A stretch of 64,000 nucleotides of DNA. Origin: Ascidiaceihabitans sp029251465 (GTDB lineage: Bacteria; Pseudomonadota; Alphaproteobacteria; Rhodobacterales; Rhodobacteraceae). Below the pieces are notes generated by a model. That model was not told the origin of the DNA. It searched no databases and saw only the letters and a list, made by a program, of their open reading frames with translations. The translations under genes were made by a program, and so were the position numbers. The DNA lies in the NCBI RefSeq assembly GCF_042932805.1, contig NZ_CP170633.1, positions 3,410,001-3,474,000 on the forward strand. Direction: 5' to 3'. This document shows, in pieces, positions 35,427 through 44,521 of this stretch (within the stretch, counting starts at the first letter, position 1; every line of letters starts with the position of its first letter).

Positions 35427-36203
35427 TTACTTGTCGCGGAATTGTGCCTGGCGTTTTTCGAGGAAGGCGGACATGCCTTCTTTTTGATCTTCGGTTGCGA
35501 ACAGCGAATGGAACACGCGCCGTTCAAACAGCAAACCTTCACGCAATGGCACCTCGAATGAACGGTTCACTGCTTCTTTGACAACCATGGTGGTGATCAT
35601 GGATTTTTCAGCGATCTTTTGCGCGGCACCCATGGCTTCGTCCATCAGCTTTTTCGCAGGCACGATGCGGCTGACCAGTCCGGAGCGCTCAGCCTCTTCG
35701 GCATCCATAAAGCGGCCGGTCAGGTTCATGTCCATCGCCTTGGCTTTGCCGATTGCGCGGGTCAGGCGCTGTGTGCCGCCGATGCCAGCAACGACGCCGA
35801 GGTTGATTTCGGGTTGTCCAAATTTCGCATTGTCCGCGCAAATGATAAAATCGCACATCATCGCCAATTCGCAGCCACCGCCCAGCGCATAGCCTGCAAC
35901 GGCAGCGATAATTGGTTTGCGCACGCGACTGATCTGGTCGGTTTCCGAGGTGAACAAATCCGTGGTGAACACGTCGACAAACGTCTTGTCGCGCATCATG
36001 GAAATGTCTGCACCGGCGGCAAATGCCTTTTCCGAGCCGGTCAGAACGATGCACCGCACTTTGTCGTTGGCTTGCGCGTCGGTCATTGCCTGGGCGAGTT
36101 CCGTCAGCAATTGATCGTTCAACGCATTCATCGCGTCAGGCCGACTTAGCGTGATCAGACTGACGTGATTGTCTACTGCAACGGTGATCGTTTCATAGGC
36201 CAT
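35427..36203 (-). CDS. Enoyl-CoA hydratase (crotonase family)
   Basis: 258 residues from the ATG at 36203 (MAYETITVAVDNHV), the usual family start; an ATG five codons upstream (36218) has a better-placed GGGG and cannot be excluded. Crotonase motifs are the oxyanion-hole segment AFAAGADISMM and AVAGYALGGGCELAMMCDF, and the two catalytic glutamates occur in GGGCELAM (about residue 112) and FGQPEINLGVVAGIGGTQRL (about residue 132). This fits a short-chain enoyl-CoA hydratase such as those acting on crotonyl-CoA. It is monocistronic. Confidence 0.93.
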   Translation of the reverse strand: MAYETITVAVDNHVSLITLSRPDAMNALNDQLLTELAQAMTDAQANDKVRCIVLTGSEKAFAAGADISMMRDKTFVDVFTTDLFTSETDQISRVRKPIIAAVAGYALGGGCELAMMCDFIICADNAKFGQPEINLGVVAGIGGTQRLTRAIGKAKAMDMNLTGRFMDAEEAERSGLVSRIVPAKKLMDEAMGAAQKIAEKSMITTMVVKEAVNRSFEVPLREGLLFERRVFHSLFATEDQKEGMSAFLEKRQAQFRDK

Positions 36204-36276
36204 GTGGTGTGCTTTCATTATCCCCGTTAGAGGAATTAGTTATCACGAGCAGCGCAGGTTTCAAGCAAAGTTTGCC

Positions 36277-37128
36277 CTAGCTTTGGCATGACTTGCAGTA
36301 AAACGAGGATCGGCCCGACTGTACGATGCGCTCAATCATGTTACCGCAACCAGTGGTGTGGCATGGGTCGCCTTCGCGGCCATAGACATCAAAGGATTTC
36401 TGAAAATATCCAAGCTCTCCATCAGCTTGGCGGAAATCCTTGAGCGAGGATCCACCTGCCTCGATTGCCTCTGACAACACGTCGCGGATGATGGGAACAA
36501 GGGCGGCAATGCGGGCCTTGCTGATCTGTCCAGCTTTGCGTGTGGGGGAAATTCCTGCGCGAAAAAGCGCCTCGCACACATAGATATTGCCCAACCCGCA
36601 GACAATTCTTTGGTCCAACAGCGCTGATTTAACGGGGGAGTTCTTGCCTGAGAACGCCTCGATCAGAACCGAATCGTGAAAATCATTGCCCAGCGGTTCG
36701 GGCCCCAAAACAGCGAGCAATTTGTGCTGTTCTGCTGTGGCCGTGTCCAGCAAATCCATCGCCCCGAAACGTCGCGGATCGTTAAACGTGATCCGCGCCC
36801 CGTTGCCCATGTGAAGCACAACATGATCGTGTTTTTGTTGCGCTGGGTGGTCGTGGATGAATTGCCCAAGCGGGTCACCCGACACGGTCATCCGCCCAGA
36901 CATGCCAAGGTGGATCAACAACGTCTCGCCGCTGCTGAGATCGGCCAGCACGTATTTTGACCGCCGCCGCAGACGCAAAACCGTTTGCCCCGTCAGTCGC
37001 TCTGCCATGCGTTCAGGAAACGGCCAGCGTAAATCTGGACGGTTCACATCTGCGCGCGCGATCACCTGCCCTTCCATGGCCGGGGTTAACCCGCGACGGA
37101 CTGTCTCAACCTCTGGCAACTCGGGCAT
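36277..37128 (-). CDS. mutM: Formamidopyrimidine-DNA glycosylase (Fpg/MutM)
   Basis: 283 residues from the ATG at 37128, fixed by the need for Pro2 as catalytic nucleophile (MPELPEVETVRRG). Glu3 and Glu6 follow. The helix-two-turn-helix region contains RIVCGLGNIYVCEALFRAGI, and the C-terminal zinc finger has four Cys (CHTTGCGNM and YCKSCQS). It excises 8-oxoguanine and formamidopyrimidines and nicks the abasic site. It is divergent from ubiE. Earlier in-frame ATG codons would bury the catalytic proline and are rejected. Confidence 0.97.
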   Translation of the reverse strand: MPELPEVETVRRGLTPAMEGQVIARADVNRPDLRWPFPERMAERLTGQTVLRLRRRSKYVLADLSSGETLLIHLGMSGRMTVSGDPLGQFIHDHPAQQKHDHVVLHMGNGARITFNDPRRFGAMDLLDTATAEQHKLLAVLGPEPLGNDFHDSVLIEAFSGKNSPVKSALLDQRIVCGLGNIYVCEALFRAGISPTRKAGQISKARIAALVPIIRDVLSEAIEAGGSSLKDFRQADGELGYFQKSFDVYGREGDPCHTTGCGNMIERIVQSGRSSFYCKSCQS

Positions 37129-37223
37129 GGGATGCTCACCTTTATCATGTGACGAAAGCGCCGCATTGTGCGCGGCCACGTCTGCTCTATAACAAGTGTT
37201 GAATTCAAGGACAGCAAGCCCTC

Positions 37224-37988
37224 ATGACCCAAGACACTGCAAATACTCCGGCAAAAACAACACATTTCGGATTTGAAACCGTGCCCGAGGGCGAAAAAGC
37301 GGGGCGCGTGCAAGGCGTGTTCAACTCTGTTGCCTCAAAGTACGACATCATGAACGACGTCATGAGCATGGGAATTCACCGTATCTGGAAAGACGCGATG
37401 ATGGATTGGCTCGCCCCGCGTCCCGGTCAAAAGCTGCTGGACGTGGCGGGTGGCACAGGCGACATTTCGTTCAAGTTTCTGAAACGCGCAGGGCATGGAC
37501 ACGCGACCGTCTTGGACATCACCGAACCCATGCTGATCGAGGGGCGCAAACGGGCCGAGGCCGCGTCGATGGAAGACAGCCTAAATTGGGTTGTGGGCGA
37601 CGCGATGGCATTGCCCTTTGCCGACAACACGTTCGATGTCTACACAATCAGCTTTGGCATTCGCAACGTCACCCGCCCCCAAGAGGCCCTGAACGAAGCG
37701 TTCCGCGTGCTGAAACCCGGCGGTCGCTTGATGGTGTTGGAATTCTCGCAGCTGCCCAATGCAGCCATGCAAAAAGCCTACGATCTGTATTCGTTCAACG
37801 TGATTCCGCAGATGGGCAAGATGATCGCCAATGATCGCGACAGCTATCAATATCTGGTCGAATCGATCCGCAACTTCCCCGACCAAGACACGTTCCTTGG
37901 AATGCTGCGCACCGCTGGTTTTGAGAATGCAAAATACCGGAACATGACGATGGGTGTTGCGGCACTGCATTCGGGTTGGAAAATCTAG
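37224..37988 (+). CDS. ubiE: Ubiquinone/menaquinone biosynthesis methyltransferase UbiE
   Basis: 254 residues. Class I SAM-methyltransferase motifs: LLDVAGGTGDISFKFLKRAG (motif I, about residues 70-89), the UbiE signature YDIMNDVMSMGIHRIWKDAM, NWVVGDAMALPFADNTFDVY and ISFGIRNVTRPQEALNEAFRV. The C-terminal half contains PGGRLMVLEFSQLP. It C-methylates the benzoquinol ring in ubiquinone synthesis. The start of ubiB follows the stop after one base, so the two are translationally coupled. Confidence 0.97.
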   Translation: MTQDTANTPAKTTHFGFETVPEGEKAGRVQGVFNSVASKYDIMNDVMSMGIHRIWKDAMMDWLAPRPGQKLLDVAGGTGDISFKFLKRAGHGHATVLDITEPMLIEGRKRAEAASMEDSLNWVVGDAMALPFADNTFDVYTISFGIRNVTRPQEALNEAFRVLKPGGRLMVLEFSQLPNAAMQKAYDLYSFNVIPQMGKMIANDRDSYQYLVESIRNFPDQDTFLGMLRTAGFENAKYRNMTMGVAALHSGWKI

Positions 37989-37989
37989 C

Positions 37990-39522
37990 GTGCGCGGCCC
38001 GCACAACATTTGGCGCCTGATCCGCACAGGGGCCACGCTGGAACGCACCGGCGCGATGAACGTCATTCTGGACGCGTTCGACGCGCCACCAACCCTGCGA
38101 TTTATCGCACATGCGCTGGGAAAACCATTCATGTGGCTGGGGTACAAAGGGGATCCATCGGTCCCGCCTGCCCCGCGCGCTTTGACGGCACTAGGTCCGG
38201 CCTACATCAAATTCGGTCAAGTGTTGTCGACCCGCCCGGACGTGGTTGGCGACGAATTAGCCGTGCAGTTGCGCGTGCTCCAAGACAAACTGCCCCCGTT
38301 TTCCGTTGAGGAAGCCAAGGCAGAGGTAGAGCGTGAATTGGGCCAGCCCGTGTCCGACATGTTTTCGGAATTCAGCGGGCCTATCGCGGCCGCCTCAATC
38401 GCGCAGGTACACAAAGCCAAACTGAAAACGACTGGCGAAGATGTCGCCGTCAAGATCCTGCGCCCCGGCATCGAGCGGGCGTTTTCCAAAGACGTGGATG
38501 CGTTTTATTTCGCCGCCCGCATCGTCGATATTTTCGCCCCTGGTGCACGCCGCTTGCGCCCGATGGAGGTCATCGAGCATTTTGACGGTGTCGTTCAAGG
38601 CGAACTTGATCTGCGGTTAGAAAGCTCTTCAGCTTCGGAATTCGCGGCCAACACAGAAAAAGACGAAGGTTTCGAATTGCCCCCCATCAAATGGGATTAT
38701 TCGGCACGGCGCGTGATGACATTGGGCTGGGCTGACGGTGTTCCGATGGGCGACAACGACGCGATTGACGGCGCCGGCCACGACCGCCAAGTGCTTGGCG
38801 AACGGGTGCTACAACTGTTCCTAAGCCACGCATTGCGCGACGGATTCTTTCACGCGGACATGCATCAAGGCAACCTCAAGGTCGCACCAAATGGCAACAT
38901 CATCGCCTATGATTTCGGGATCATGGGGCACATCGACGAATACACCCGCCGCGTCTACGCCGAAATCCTGTTCGGCTTTATCCGCAAAGATTACAAACGC
39001 GTCGCCGAGGTTCATTTTGAGGCAGGCTATGTTCCCGCGGACAAAGACGTAGATGAATTTGCGCGTGCTCTCAGGGCCGTAGGCGAACCGATCTTTGGCA
39101 TGAACGCCACCAACATTTCGATGGGTCGTTTGCTGAGCTATTTGTTCGAGGTCACCGAACGCTTTGGCATGGAAACCCGCACCGAACTGATCTTGCTGCA
39201 ACGCACAATGGTCGTCGTCGAAGGGGTGGCACGCAGCCTGAACCCGGACATCAACATCTGGCAAGTCGCCAACCCGATTGTCACCAGCTACATCGGCAAA
39301 TCCATTGGGCCAAAAGCAATGCTGTCCGACCTTGCAAAGACGGCTCGGGTCTTGGGTCGTTTCGGCCCTCGCTTGCCCGGATTGGTCGAGGCTGCACTGA
39401 TCAAACAAGGCAATCCAGAACCACCCAAGCGCCAAACGTTCTGGCGTTGGATTGTCTTAACAGCGATCGTTTCATCCGGGGCAGGGATCGGACTTTGGAC
39501 CGCAGCCCAAAGCTTGTTCTGA
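37990..39522 (+). CDS. ubiB: UbiB family 2-polyprenylphenol hydroxylase accessory protein
   Basis: 510 residues from a GTG at 37990, one base after the ubiE stop; the protein then begins RGPHNIWRLIRTGATLERT, the family start. An upstream ATG at 37954 lies inside ubiE and would add an unrelated leader. Kinase-like UbiB motifs are the KxGQ helix (GPAYIKFGQVLSTRPDVV), the Ala-rich loop (PIAAASIAQVHKAKLK) and DFGIMGHIDEYTRR with the metal-binding Asp. A C-terminal transmembrane region (WIVLTAIVSSGAGIGLW) suggests membrane attachment. UbiB supports ubiquinone assembly; its ATPase activity is the known role. Confidence 0.95.
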   Translation: MRGPHNIWRLIRTGATLERTGAMNVILDAFDAPPTLRFIAHALGKPFMWLGYKGDPSVPPAPRALTALGPAYIKFGQVLSTRPDVVGDELAVQLRVLQDKLPPFSVEEAKAEVERELGQPVSDMFSEFSGPIAAASIAQVHKAKLKTTGEDVAVKILRPGIERAFSKDVDAFYFAARIVDIFAPGARRLRPMEVIEHFDGVVQGELDLRLESSSASEFAANTEKDEGFELPPIKWDYSARRVMTLGWADGVPMGDNDAIDGAGHDRQVLGERVLQLFLSHALRDGFFHADMHQGNLKVAPNGNIIAYDFGIMGHIDEYTRRVYAEILFGFIRKDYKRVAEVHFEAGYVPADKDVDEFARALRAVGEPIFGMNATNISMGRLLSYLFEVTERFGMETRTELILLQRTMVVVEGVARSLNPDINIWQVANPIVTSYIGKSIGPKAMLSDLAKTARVLGRFGPRLPGLVEAALIKQGNPEPPKRQTFWRWIVLTAIVSSGAGIGLWTAAQSLF

Positions 39523-39561
39523 TCACAAATACTCAAAAACCTTTGGGGGCCAAATCGCCCT

Positions 39562-40737
39562 TCAAAGACGTTCAATCGCCAACGCAATCCCTTGCCCGCC
39601 ACCAATGCACATGGTGATCAACGCTTTGGACCCACCGATGCGTTCCAGCTCGTACAGCGCCTTAACCGTGATGATCGCACCGGTCGCACCAACCGGATGA
39701 CCCAGCGCGATCGCGCCGCCATTCGGGTTCACGCGTGCCGGATCAAGCCCTAGCTCTTTGGACACGGCCAGCGCTTGTGATGCAAAGGCCTCGTTGCTTT
39801 CGATCACATCAAAATCAGACGCGGACAGACCCGTCTTGACCAGCAAGTTTTGTACTGCAGGGATTGGTCCGATCCCCATGACTTCCGGACGAACGCCGGC
39901 GTGGGCATAGCCCAAAATGCGCGCTTTGGGTTTCAAACCTGCCTTTTCGGCTGCCTCTGCTGTTGCCAGCACAATCGCGGCACCACCGTCGTTGATCCCG
40001 CTCGCGTTACCTGCGGTCACCGAACCGTCTTTTTGGAACACCGGACGCAACCCACCCAAGATCTCAAGGCTCGTTGCTTTTGGGTGTTCATCGACCTCGA
40101 ACGGCACCATATCGCGTTTAACTTTAACCTCGACTGGCGTGATCTGACTTTGGAAGTGCCCGGCAGCAATTGCCGCTGCTGCGCGTTGCTGGCTTTGCAT
40201 CGCAAACGCGTCCTGCTCGGCACGGCTGACGTCAAATTCGCTTGCGACATTTTCCGCCGTCACGCCCATGTGCCCAGTCCCGAACGGGCAATTCAACGCG
40301 CCCAACATCATGTCTTGGGTGCGAATATCGCCCATTTTGGCACCCCAGCGTTGGGACGAATTGATGAACGGGCTGCGCGACATGTTTTCCGCCCCACCGG
40401 CCAAGCCGAATTCGGCGTCACCCAGCATCAAAGACTGCACAACAGACACGATCGCTTGTACGCCAGATCCGCACAAACGGTTCACGTTCATTGCTGGCAC
40501 GACGTCCGGCACACCTGCCTGAATCGCCGCGACGCGTGACAAATACATATCGCGTGGCTCTGTGTTGATCACGTGCCCGAATGCGACGTGCCCGATTTGA
40601 CCGCCCTCGACGCCTGACCGCTCCAGCGCCGCCTTGGCCGCGACCGTCCCCAAATCGATGGGAGTTGTGTTCGCAAGCGCCCCCCCAAAAGTGCCGATTG
40701 CCGTACGTGCGCCGTCCAGAATTACGATGTCAGTCAT
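39562..40737 (-). CDS. Acetyl-CoA C-acyltransferase / beta-ketothiolase
   Basis: 391 residues, the standard thiolase length. The acyl-accepting Cys89 lies in NVNRLCGSGVQAI, the His-Gly pair in GAIALGHPVGATGAII, and the second catalytic Cys in ITMCIGGGQGIALAIERL at the C-terminus. Resemblance is closest to BktB/PhaA-type biosynthetic thiolases (PHA or acetoacetyl-CoA synthesis) rather than FadA, but degradative use is equally possible. It is divergent from the XRE-cupin regulator at 40841 and has no partner gene for beta-oxidation or PHA synthesis beside it. Confidence 0.93.
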   Translation of the reverse strand: MTDIVILDGARTAIGTFGGALANTTPIDLGTVAAKAALERSGVEGGQIGHVAFGHVINTEPRDMYLSRVAAIQAGVPDVVPAMNVNRLCGSGVQAIVSVVQSLMLGDAEFGLAGGAENMSRSPFINSSQRWGAKMGDIRTQDMMLGALNCPFGTGHMGVTAENVASEFDVSRAEQDAFAMQSQQRAAAAIAAGHFQSQITPVEVKVKRDMVPFEVDEHPKATSLEILGGLRPVFQKDGSVTAGNASGINDGGAAIVLATAEAAEKAGLKPKARILGYAHAGVRPEVMGIGPIPAVQNLLVKTGLSASDFDVIESNEAFASQALAVSKELGLDPARVNPNGGAIALGHPVGATGAIITVKALYELERIGGSKALITMCIGGGQGIALAIERL

Positions 40738-40840
40738 GATGTGTCCCTTTGTTTACGCAGGCTCTAACCGCCCTGCCCTGCGTTGTCAGCCTGAACGTGC
40801 CGTCATTGACACCAGCCCTGTGCGGCGGCACATATCCGGT

Positions 40841-41404
40841 ATGACGGAAAATCCTGACGCTATCCTAACGCTTTTGCCTGCTCGCCTGAAAGAGGCGCGG
40901 CGCACCCAAGGGCTATCACTGGACGCAGTTGCAAAGCTATCTGGCGTCAGTCGGTCCATGGTCAGCCAGATTGAGCGCGGCGAAAGCAGCCCGACAATTG
41001 CAACGCTTTGGAATTTAACTCGCGCCTTACAAGTCGATTTCGCGGGGCTGCTGGATGCAGGTGCAACCCAGACCCAGATCGAGGTTTTGCGCGCCGCCGA
41101 CGTACCCACAATCGAGGCGCGCGGCACAGGTTGTTCCATCCTGATTTTGTCGCCCCCCGAAGAAGCAGGCCGGCACGAAGTGTACGAGTTACGCTTTGCC
41201 AAAAACGGGGTGCTGAACAGTCAGCCGCACACGCACGGCGCCCGCGAACACCTGAGTGTGATCGAAGGCGCATTAGAAGTCACAAGCGGTGACAGTGTGA
41301 TGCGAATCGATGCTGGCGACACCGCGCGCTACGCCGCTGACGTGCCACACAAAATCACAGCTTTGGGCGCAGCACGCGCGTATTTGGTCGTTCAGGACGC
41401 ATAA
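40841..41404 (+). CDS. XRE family transcriptional regulator with cupin sensor domain
   Basis: 187 residues from the ATG at 40841. The N-terminal helix-turn-helix is LKEARRTQGLSLDAVAKLSG with SRSMVSQIERGESSP (residues about 16-52); the C-terminal cupin has NSQPHTHGAREHLSVIEGAL (about 126-145) with two metal-type histidines and a Glu. Such regulators bind a small molecule in the cupin and repress or activate adjacent metabolic genes. It lies 96 bp before kbl-tdh, co-directional, with a set of palindromes between. The effector is unknown; threonine or a degradation intermediate is a reasonable guess. Confidence 0.9.
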   Translation: MTENPDAILTLLPARLKEARRTQGLSLDAVAKLSGVSRSMVSQIERGESSPTIATLWNLTRALQVDFAGLLDAGATQTQIEVLRAADVPTIEARGTGCSILILSPPEEAGRHEVYELRFAKNGVLNSQPHTHGAREHLSVIEGALEVTSGDSVMRIDAGDTARYAADVPHKITALGAARAYLVVQDA

Positions 41405-41407
41405 AAA

Positions 41408-41458
41408 TTCCGCGATCACGGAAAATTTCCCTCATTACGGAAATCCTCTATTCCGGAA
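41408..41458 (+). promoter_or_regulatory. Three palindromic half-site pairs between the XRE-cupin gene and kbl
   Basis: TTCCG-N6-CGGAA (41408-41423), TTTCC-N8-GGAAA (41426-41443) and TTCCGGAA (41451-41458) have centres 19 and 20 bases apart, about two helical turns. They occupy the 96-bp gap preceding kbl and are the obvious candidate operators for the adjacent regulator. An ideal ribosome site AAAGGAG follows at about 41487 for kbl. Confidence 0.55.
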
Positions 41459-41500
41459 TCGCGTCCGCTATGGTAGAACTTCGCTCAAAGGAGATTCATC

Positions 41501-42685
41501 ATGACCCAGAAATATCTAAACCACATCGCCGCCACGCTTGACCAAATTAGGGCCGATGGCATGATGAAAACAGAACGCATGATCACCTCGCCTCAGGGTG
41601 CGCAGATCGCGGTGGGCGATCACGACGTCATTAACCTTTGCGCCAACAATTACCTTGGGCTGGCCGATCATCCAGATCTGATTGATGCGGCAAAACTGGC
41701 AATGGATCCCAAAGGGTACGGCATGGCGTCGGTCCGGTTTATCTGCGGGACCCAAGACATTCACCGTGAATTGGAACAGCGGTTGGCGACGTTTCTGGGC
41801 AAGGATGACTCCATACTGTTTGCCGCTTGTTTTGATGCCAATGGTGGGCTGTTCGAACCACTATTGGGTCCCGAGGATGCCGTTGTTTCCGACAGCCTGA
41901 ACCATGCGTCGATCATCGACGGCATTCGTTTGTGCAAGGCGCGTCGCTATCGTTATGCCAACAACGACATGACCGATCTTGAAGGGCAATTGCAGCTGGC
42001 ACGAGACGAAGGTGCACGGTTTATCATGATCGCAACCGACGGTGTTTTCAGCATGGATGGGACGCTGGCAAACCTGCCCGAGCTCACCGCGCTTGCCAAA
42101 AAATACGAAGCGCTCGTGATGGTCGATGACTGCCATGCAACCGGTTTCATGGGGCCAAAAGGCGCTGGCACACCCGCCCATTTCGGCGTCGATGTCGATA
42201 TTTTGACAGGCACCTTGGGCAAGGCGTTAGGTGGTGCAATCGGTGGCTACATCGCCGGCCCACAGCCTGTCATCGATCTGCTGCGCCAGCGCGCTCGGCC
42301 CTATTTGTTCTCTAACTCACTGCCCCCGTCCATCGTGGCCGCTGGGATAAAAGCCATTGATTTGGTTGAGAAAAGTGACAATTTGCGCACCCAATTGTTC
42401 GAAAATACACGGTACTGGCGTACAGGTTTGGAACGGCTGGGATTCGATCTGTTGCCGGGCGAACACCCCATTGTGCCAGTTATGTTGGGCGAGGCGCAAT
42501 TGGCCCAAGACATGGCCGCCCGCCTGTTCGACGAAGGCGTTTATGTTTCGGGTTTCTTCTTTCCCGTGGTCCCCCGCGGACAGGCTCGTATTCGCACGCA
42601 GATGAACGCCGCATTGACCCGTGATCAGCTGGACCGCGCCTTGTCGGCATTTGAGGTGGCAGGCAAAGCTTGCGGGGTGATCTGA
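41501..42685 (+). CDS. kbl: Glycine C-acetyltransferase (2-amino-3-ketobutyrate CoA ligase)
   Basis: 394 residues. Alpha-oxoamine synthase features: the pyridoxal-phosphate lysine K241 in LTGTLGKALGGAIGGY, VMVDDCHATGFMG with the PLP-binding Asp, and VRFICGTQDIHRELE near the N-terminus. Kbl converts 2-amino-3-ketobutyrate plus CoA to glycine and acetyl-CoA. It is followed by tdh, whose start overlaps its stop by one base, forming the threonine degradation operon. The ribosome site AAAGGAG precedes the start. Confidence 0.97.
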   Translation: MTQKYLNHIAATLDQIRADGMMKTERMITSPQGAQIAVGDHDVINLCANNYLGLADHPDLIDAAKLAMDPKGYGMASVRFICGTQDIHRELEQRLATFLGKDDSILFAACFDANGGLFEPLLGPEDAVVSDSLNHASIIDGIRLCKARRYRYANNDMTDLEGQLQLARDEGARFIMIATDGVFSMDGTLANLPELTALAKKYEALVMVDDCHATGFMGPKGAGTPAHFGVDVDILTGTLGKALGGAIGGYIAGPQPVIDLLRQRARPYLFSNSLPPSIVAAGIKAIDLVEKSDNLRTQLFENTRYWRTGLERLGFDLLPGEHPIVPVMLGEAQLAQDMAARLFDEGVYVSGFFFPVVPRGQARIRTQMNAALTRDQLDRALSAFEVAGKACGVI

Positions 42686-43722
42686 TGCGCAATGAAATGA
42701 AAGCGTTGGTAAAACGCCATCCCCGCGAAGGTCTGTGGGCCGAGACAGCACCAGTGCCTGAAATTGGCCCAGACGACGTGCTGATCCGAGTTCGCAAAAC
42801 TGGAATTTGCGGCACCGATGTGCACATCTGGAACTGGGATGAATGGGCCGCGCGCACGGTGCCTGTTCCGTTGATCACCGGCCATGAATTTGCTGGCGAG
42901 ATCGTTGAGATCGGGCGTAATGTTGACGGGCTGCGCTTTGGTCAGCGGTGTTCCGGCGAAGGCCACTTGATTGGCAAGCAATCGCGCCAATCGCGCGCAG
43001 GGCGGTTCCACCTGGACCCGGAAACCCGTGGCATTGGCGTTAATGAACAGGGGGCATTTGCCGAATATCTGCGCTTGCCCGCGTTCAACGTCGTCCCCCT
43101 GCCGGATGAGATCAGCGACGACATCGGCGCGATCCTCGACCCGTTGGGAAATGCCGTGCACACCGCGCTCAGTTTCGATTTGATCGGCGAAGACGTATTG
43201 ATCACCGGTGCTGGCCCGATTGGCATTATGGCCGCCGCTGTCGCCCGTCACGCAGGTGCACGCAATGTGGTGATCACCGATGTGAATGACGCGCGGTTGA
43301 CCTTGGCCGCGCAGGTCGCTGACGTCGTTCCCGTGAACGTCACGCGTGAAGATTTGGACGACGTGCGGGCGCGATTGAACATGACCGAGGGCTTTGACGT
43401 CGGCCTGGAAATGTCCGGAAACCAAGCAGCCCTAGATCAAATGATCGAGGCCATGGTGATGGGGGGACGCATCGCGATGCTGGGCATTCCACCGGGCAAA
43501 TCACCTGTCGATTGGTCGCGCATCGTGTTCAAAGCGATCACCATCAAAGGCGTCTACGGCCGCGAGATTTTCGAGACGTGGTACAAGATGATCGCAATGT
43601 TGCAGAATGGATTAGACGTGTCTGGCGTGATCACGCACCGTTTGCCCGTCGATGATTTTGAAGCAGGCTTCGCCGCGATGAAATCGGGCACGTCAGGCAA
43701 GGTGGTCTTGGATTGGGGTTAG
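42685..43722 (+). CDS. tdh: L-threonine 3-dehydrogenase
   Basis: 345 residues from the ATG at 42685. It belongs to the zinc alcohol dehydrogenase family: catalytic zinc ligands Cys42 (GICGTDVHIW) and HEF (GHEFAGEIVEIG), Rossmann motif VLITGAGPIGIMAAAVARHA. The structural-zinc loop that carries four cysteines in E. coli Tdh is here SGEGHLIGKQSRQSRAGRFH with none of them, a form I have seen as common in alphaproteobacterial Tdh. It oxidises threonine to 2-amino-3-ketobutyrate, supplying Kbl encoded just upstream. Its end overlaps the convergent phosphatase gene by four bases. Confidence 0.95.
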   Translation: MRNEMKALVKRHPREGLWAETAPVPEIGPDDVLIRVRKTGICGTDVHIWNWDEWAARTVPVPLITGHEFAGEIVEIGRNVDGLRFGQRCSGEGHLIGKQSRQSRAGRFHLDPETRGIGVNEQGAFAEYLRLPAFNVVPLPDEISDDIGAILDPLGNAVHTALSFDLIGEDVLITGAGPIGIMAAAVARHAGARNVVITDVNDARLTLAAQVADVVPVNVTREDLDDVRARLNMTEGFDVGLEMSGNQAALDQMIEAMVMGGRIAMLGIPPGKSPVDWSRIVFKAITIKGVYGREIFETWYKMIAMLQNGLDVSGVITHRLPVDDFEAGFAAMKSGTSGKVVLDWG

Positions 43723-44450
43723 TTGGCTGTCAGTTCAACACGACCCTGATCCGTAAGCTTCCAGATGCGCCCGTCCTCGAACACGGTCGCGGTCAGTTCT
43801 TTGCCATAGCCGGCACCAGAATCAATGTTCACGCGGTTGCCGTAGTGCGTTGCTTGTTCGACAGGTGTGTGACCATGCACGATCAATTTCGGATGCAGGT
43901 CGGTGTAGTCGTGGAATTCTTGGCGAATCCAGATCAGGTCATGCTTGATTTGATCGGCCAAGGGCACCTCTGGACGGATACCTGCGTGACAGAAAAATAA
44001 ATCATCATGCGTGTGCGACAATTCCAGCGACTTCAGGAAATCGACGTGCGTTTGCGGGATCGTCTCAAGCGCTTCGCCGTGGGTCACAGACAGCCGCTTT
44101 TTCGGCTCTGACACGACGCCATACGACGCCATGGTCGTGTCGCCGCCAAGACGTTGATGCAGCCAGTACAGCTCAGTCGGTAAATGGGCGTCATGCTGGG
44201 GCGGAGACTGCATGAACATGCTGAACATTTCGTCATGATTGCCCAGCAGAAAGGTCCAGTTGCGCCCCGCCTCTTTGGCCTCAACCAGTTGATCCAGAAC
44301 ACCTTTGCTGTCGGGGCCACGGTCAGTGTAATCACCGACAAAGACGATCTTGGCGTCTTTGCCACCGTCTTTTTCAATCAGGTCCAGAACCCAATTCATC
44401 CGGCGCAATTGACCGTGCACATCGCCGATGGCGTAAATGGGTTGTGTCAT
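43719..44450 (-). CDS. Metallophosphoesterase, PPP-type serine/threonine protein phosphatase-like
   Basis: 243 residues from the ATG at 44450 (MTQPIYAIGDVHGQLRRM); an earlier ATG at 44504 gives a non-family leader. Metal-binding motifs of the calcineurin superfamily are AIGDVHG, VFVGDYTDRGPDS, LLGNHDEMF and the later VHGHTP. The combination GDVHG/GDYTDRG/GNHD matches the PPP class and ApaH-like relatives. Substrate could be phosphoproteins or diadenosine polyphosphates; neither can be chosen from sequence alone. It is convergent with tdh and lies 71 bp downstream of the sulfotransferase gene. Confidence 0.9.
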   Translation of the reverse strand: MTQPIYAIGDVHGQLRRMNWVLDLIEKDGGKDAKIVFVGDYTDRGPDSKGVLDQLVEAKEAGRNWTFLLGNHDEMFSMFMQSPPQHDAHLPTELYWLHQRLGGDTTMASYGVVSEPKKRLSVTHGEALETIPQTHVDFLKSLELSHTHDDLFFCHAGIRPEVPLADQIKHDLIWIRQEFHDYTDLHPKLIVHGHTPVEQATHYGNRVNIDSGAGYGKELTATVFEDGRIWKLTDQGRVELTAN

Positions 44451-44521
44451 ATCCGGTTCCGTTCTGTTGCCTACTGATCCAGACTGCGCATACGCGTTTT
44501 TCATCCAAAAGACGAGTAGCC

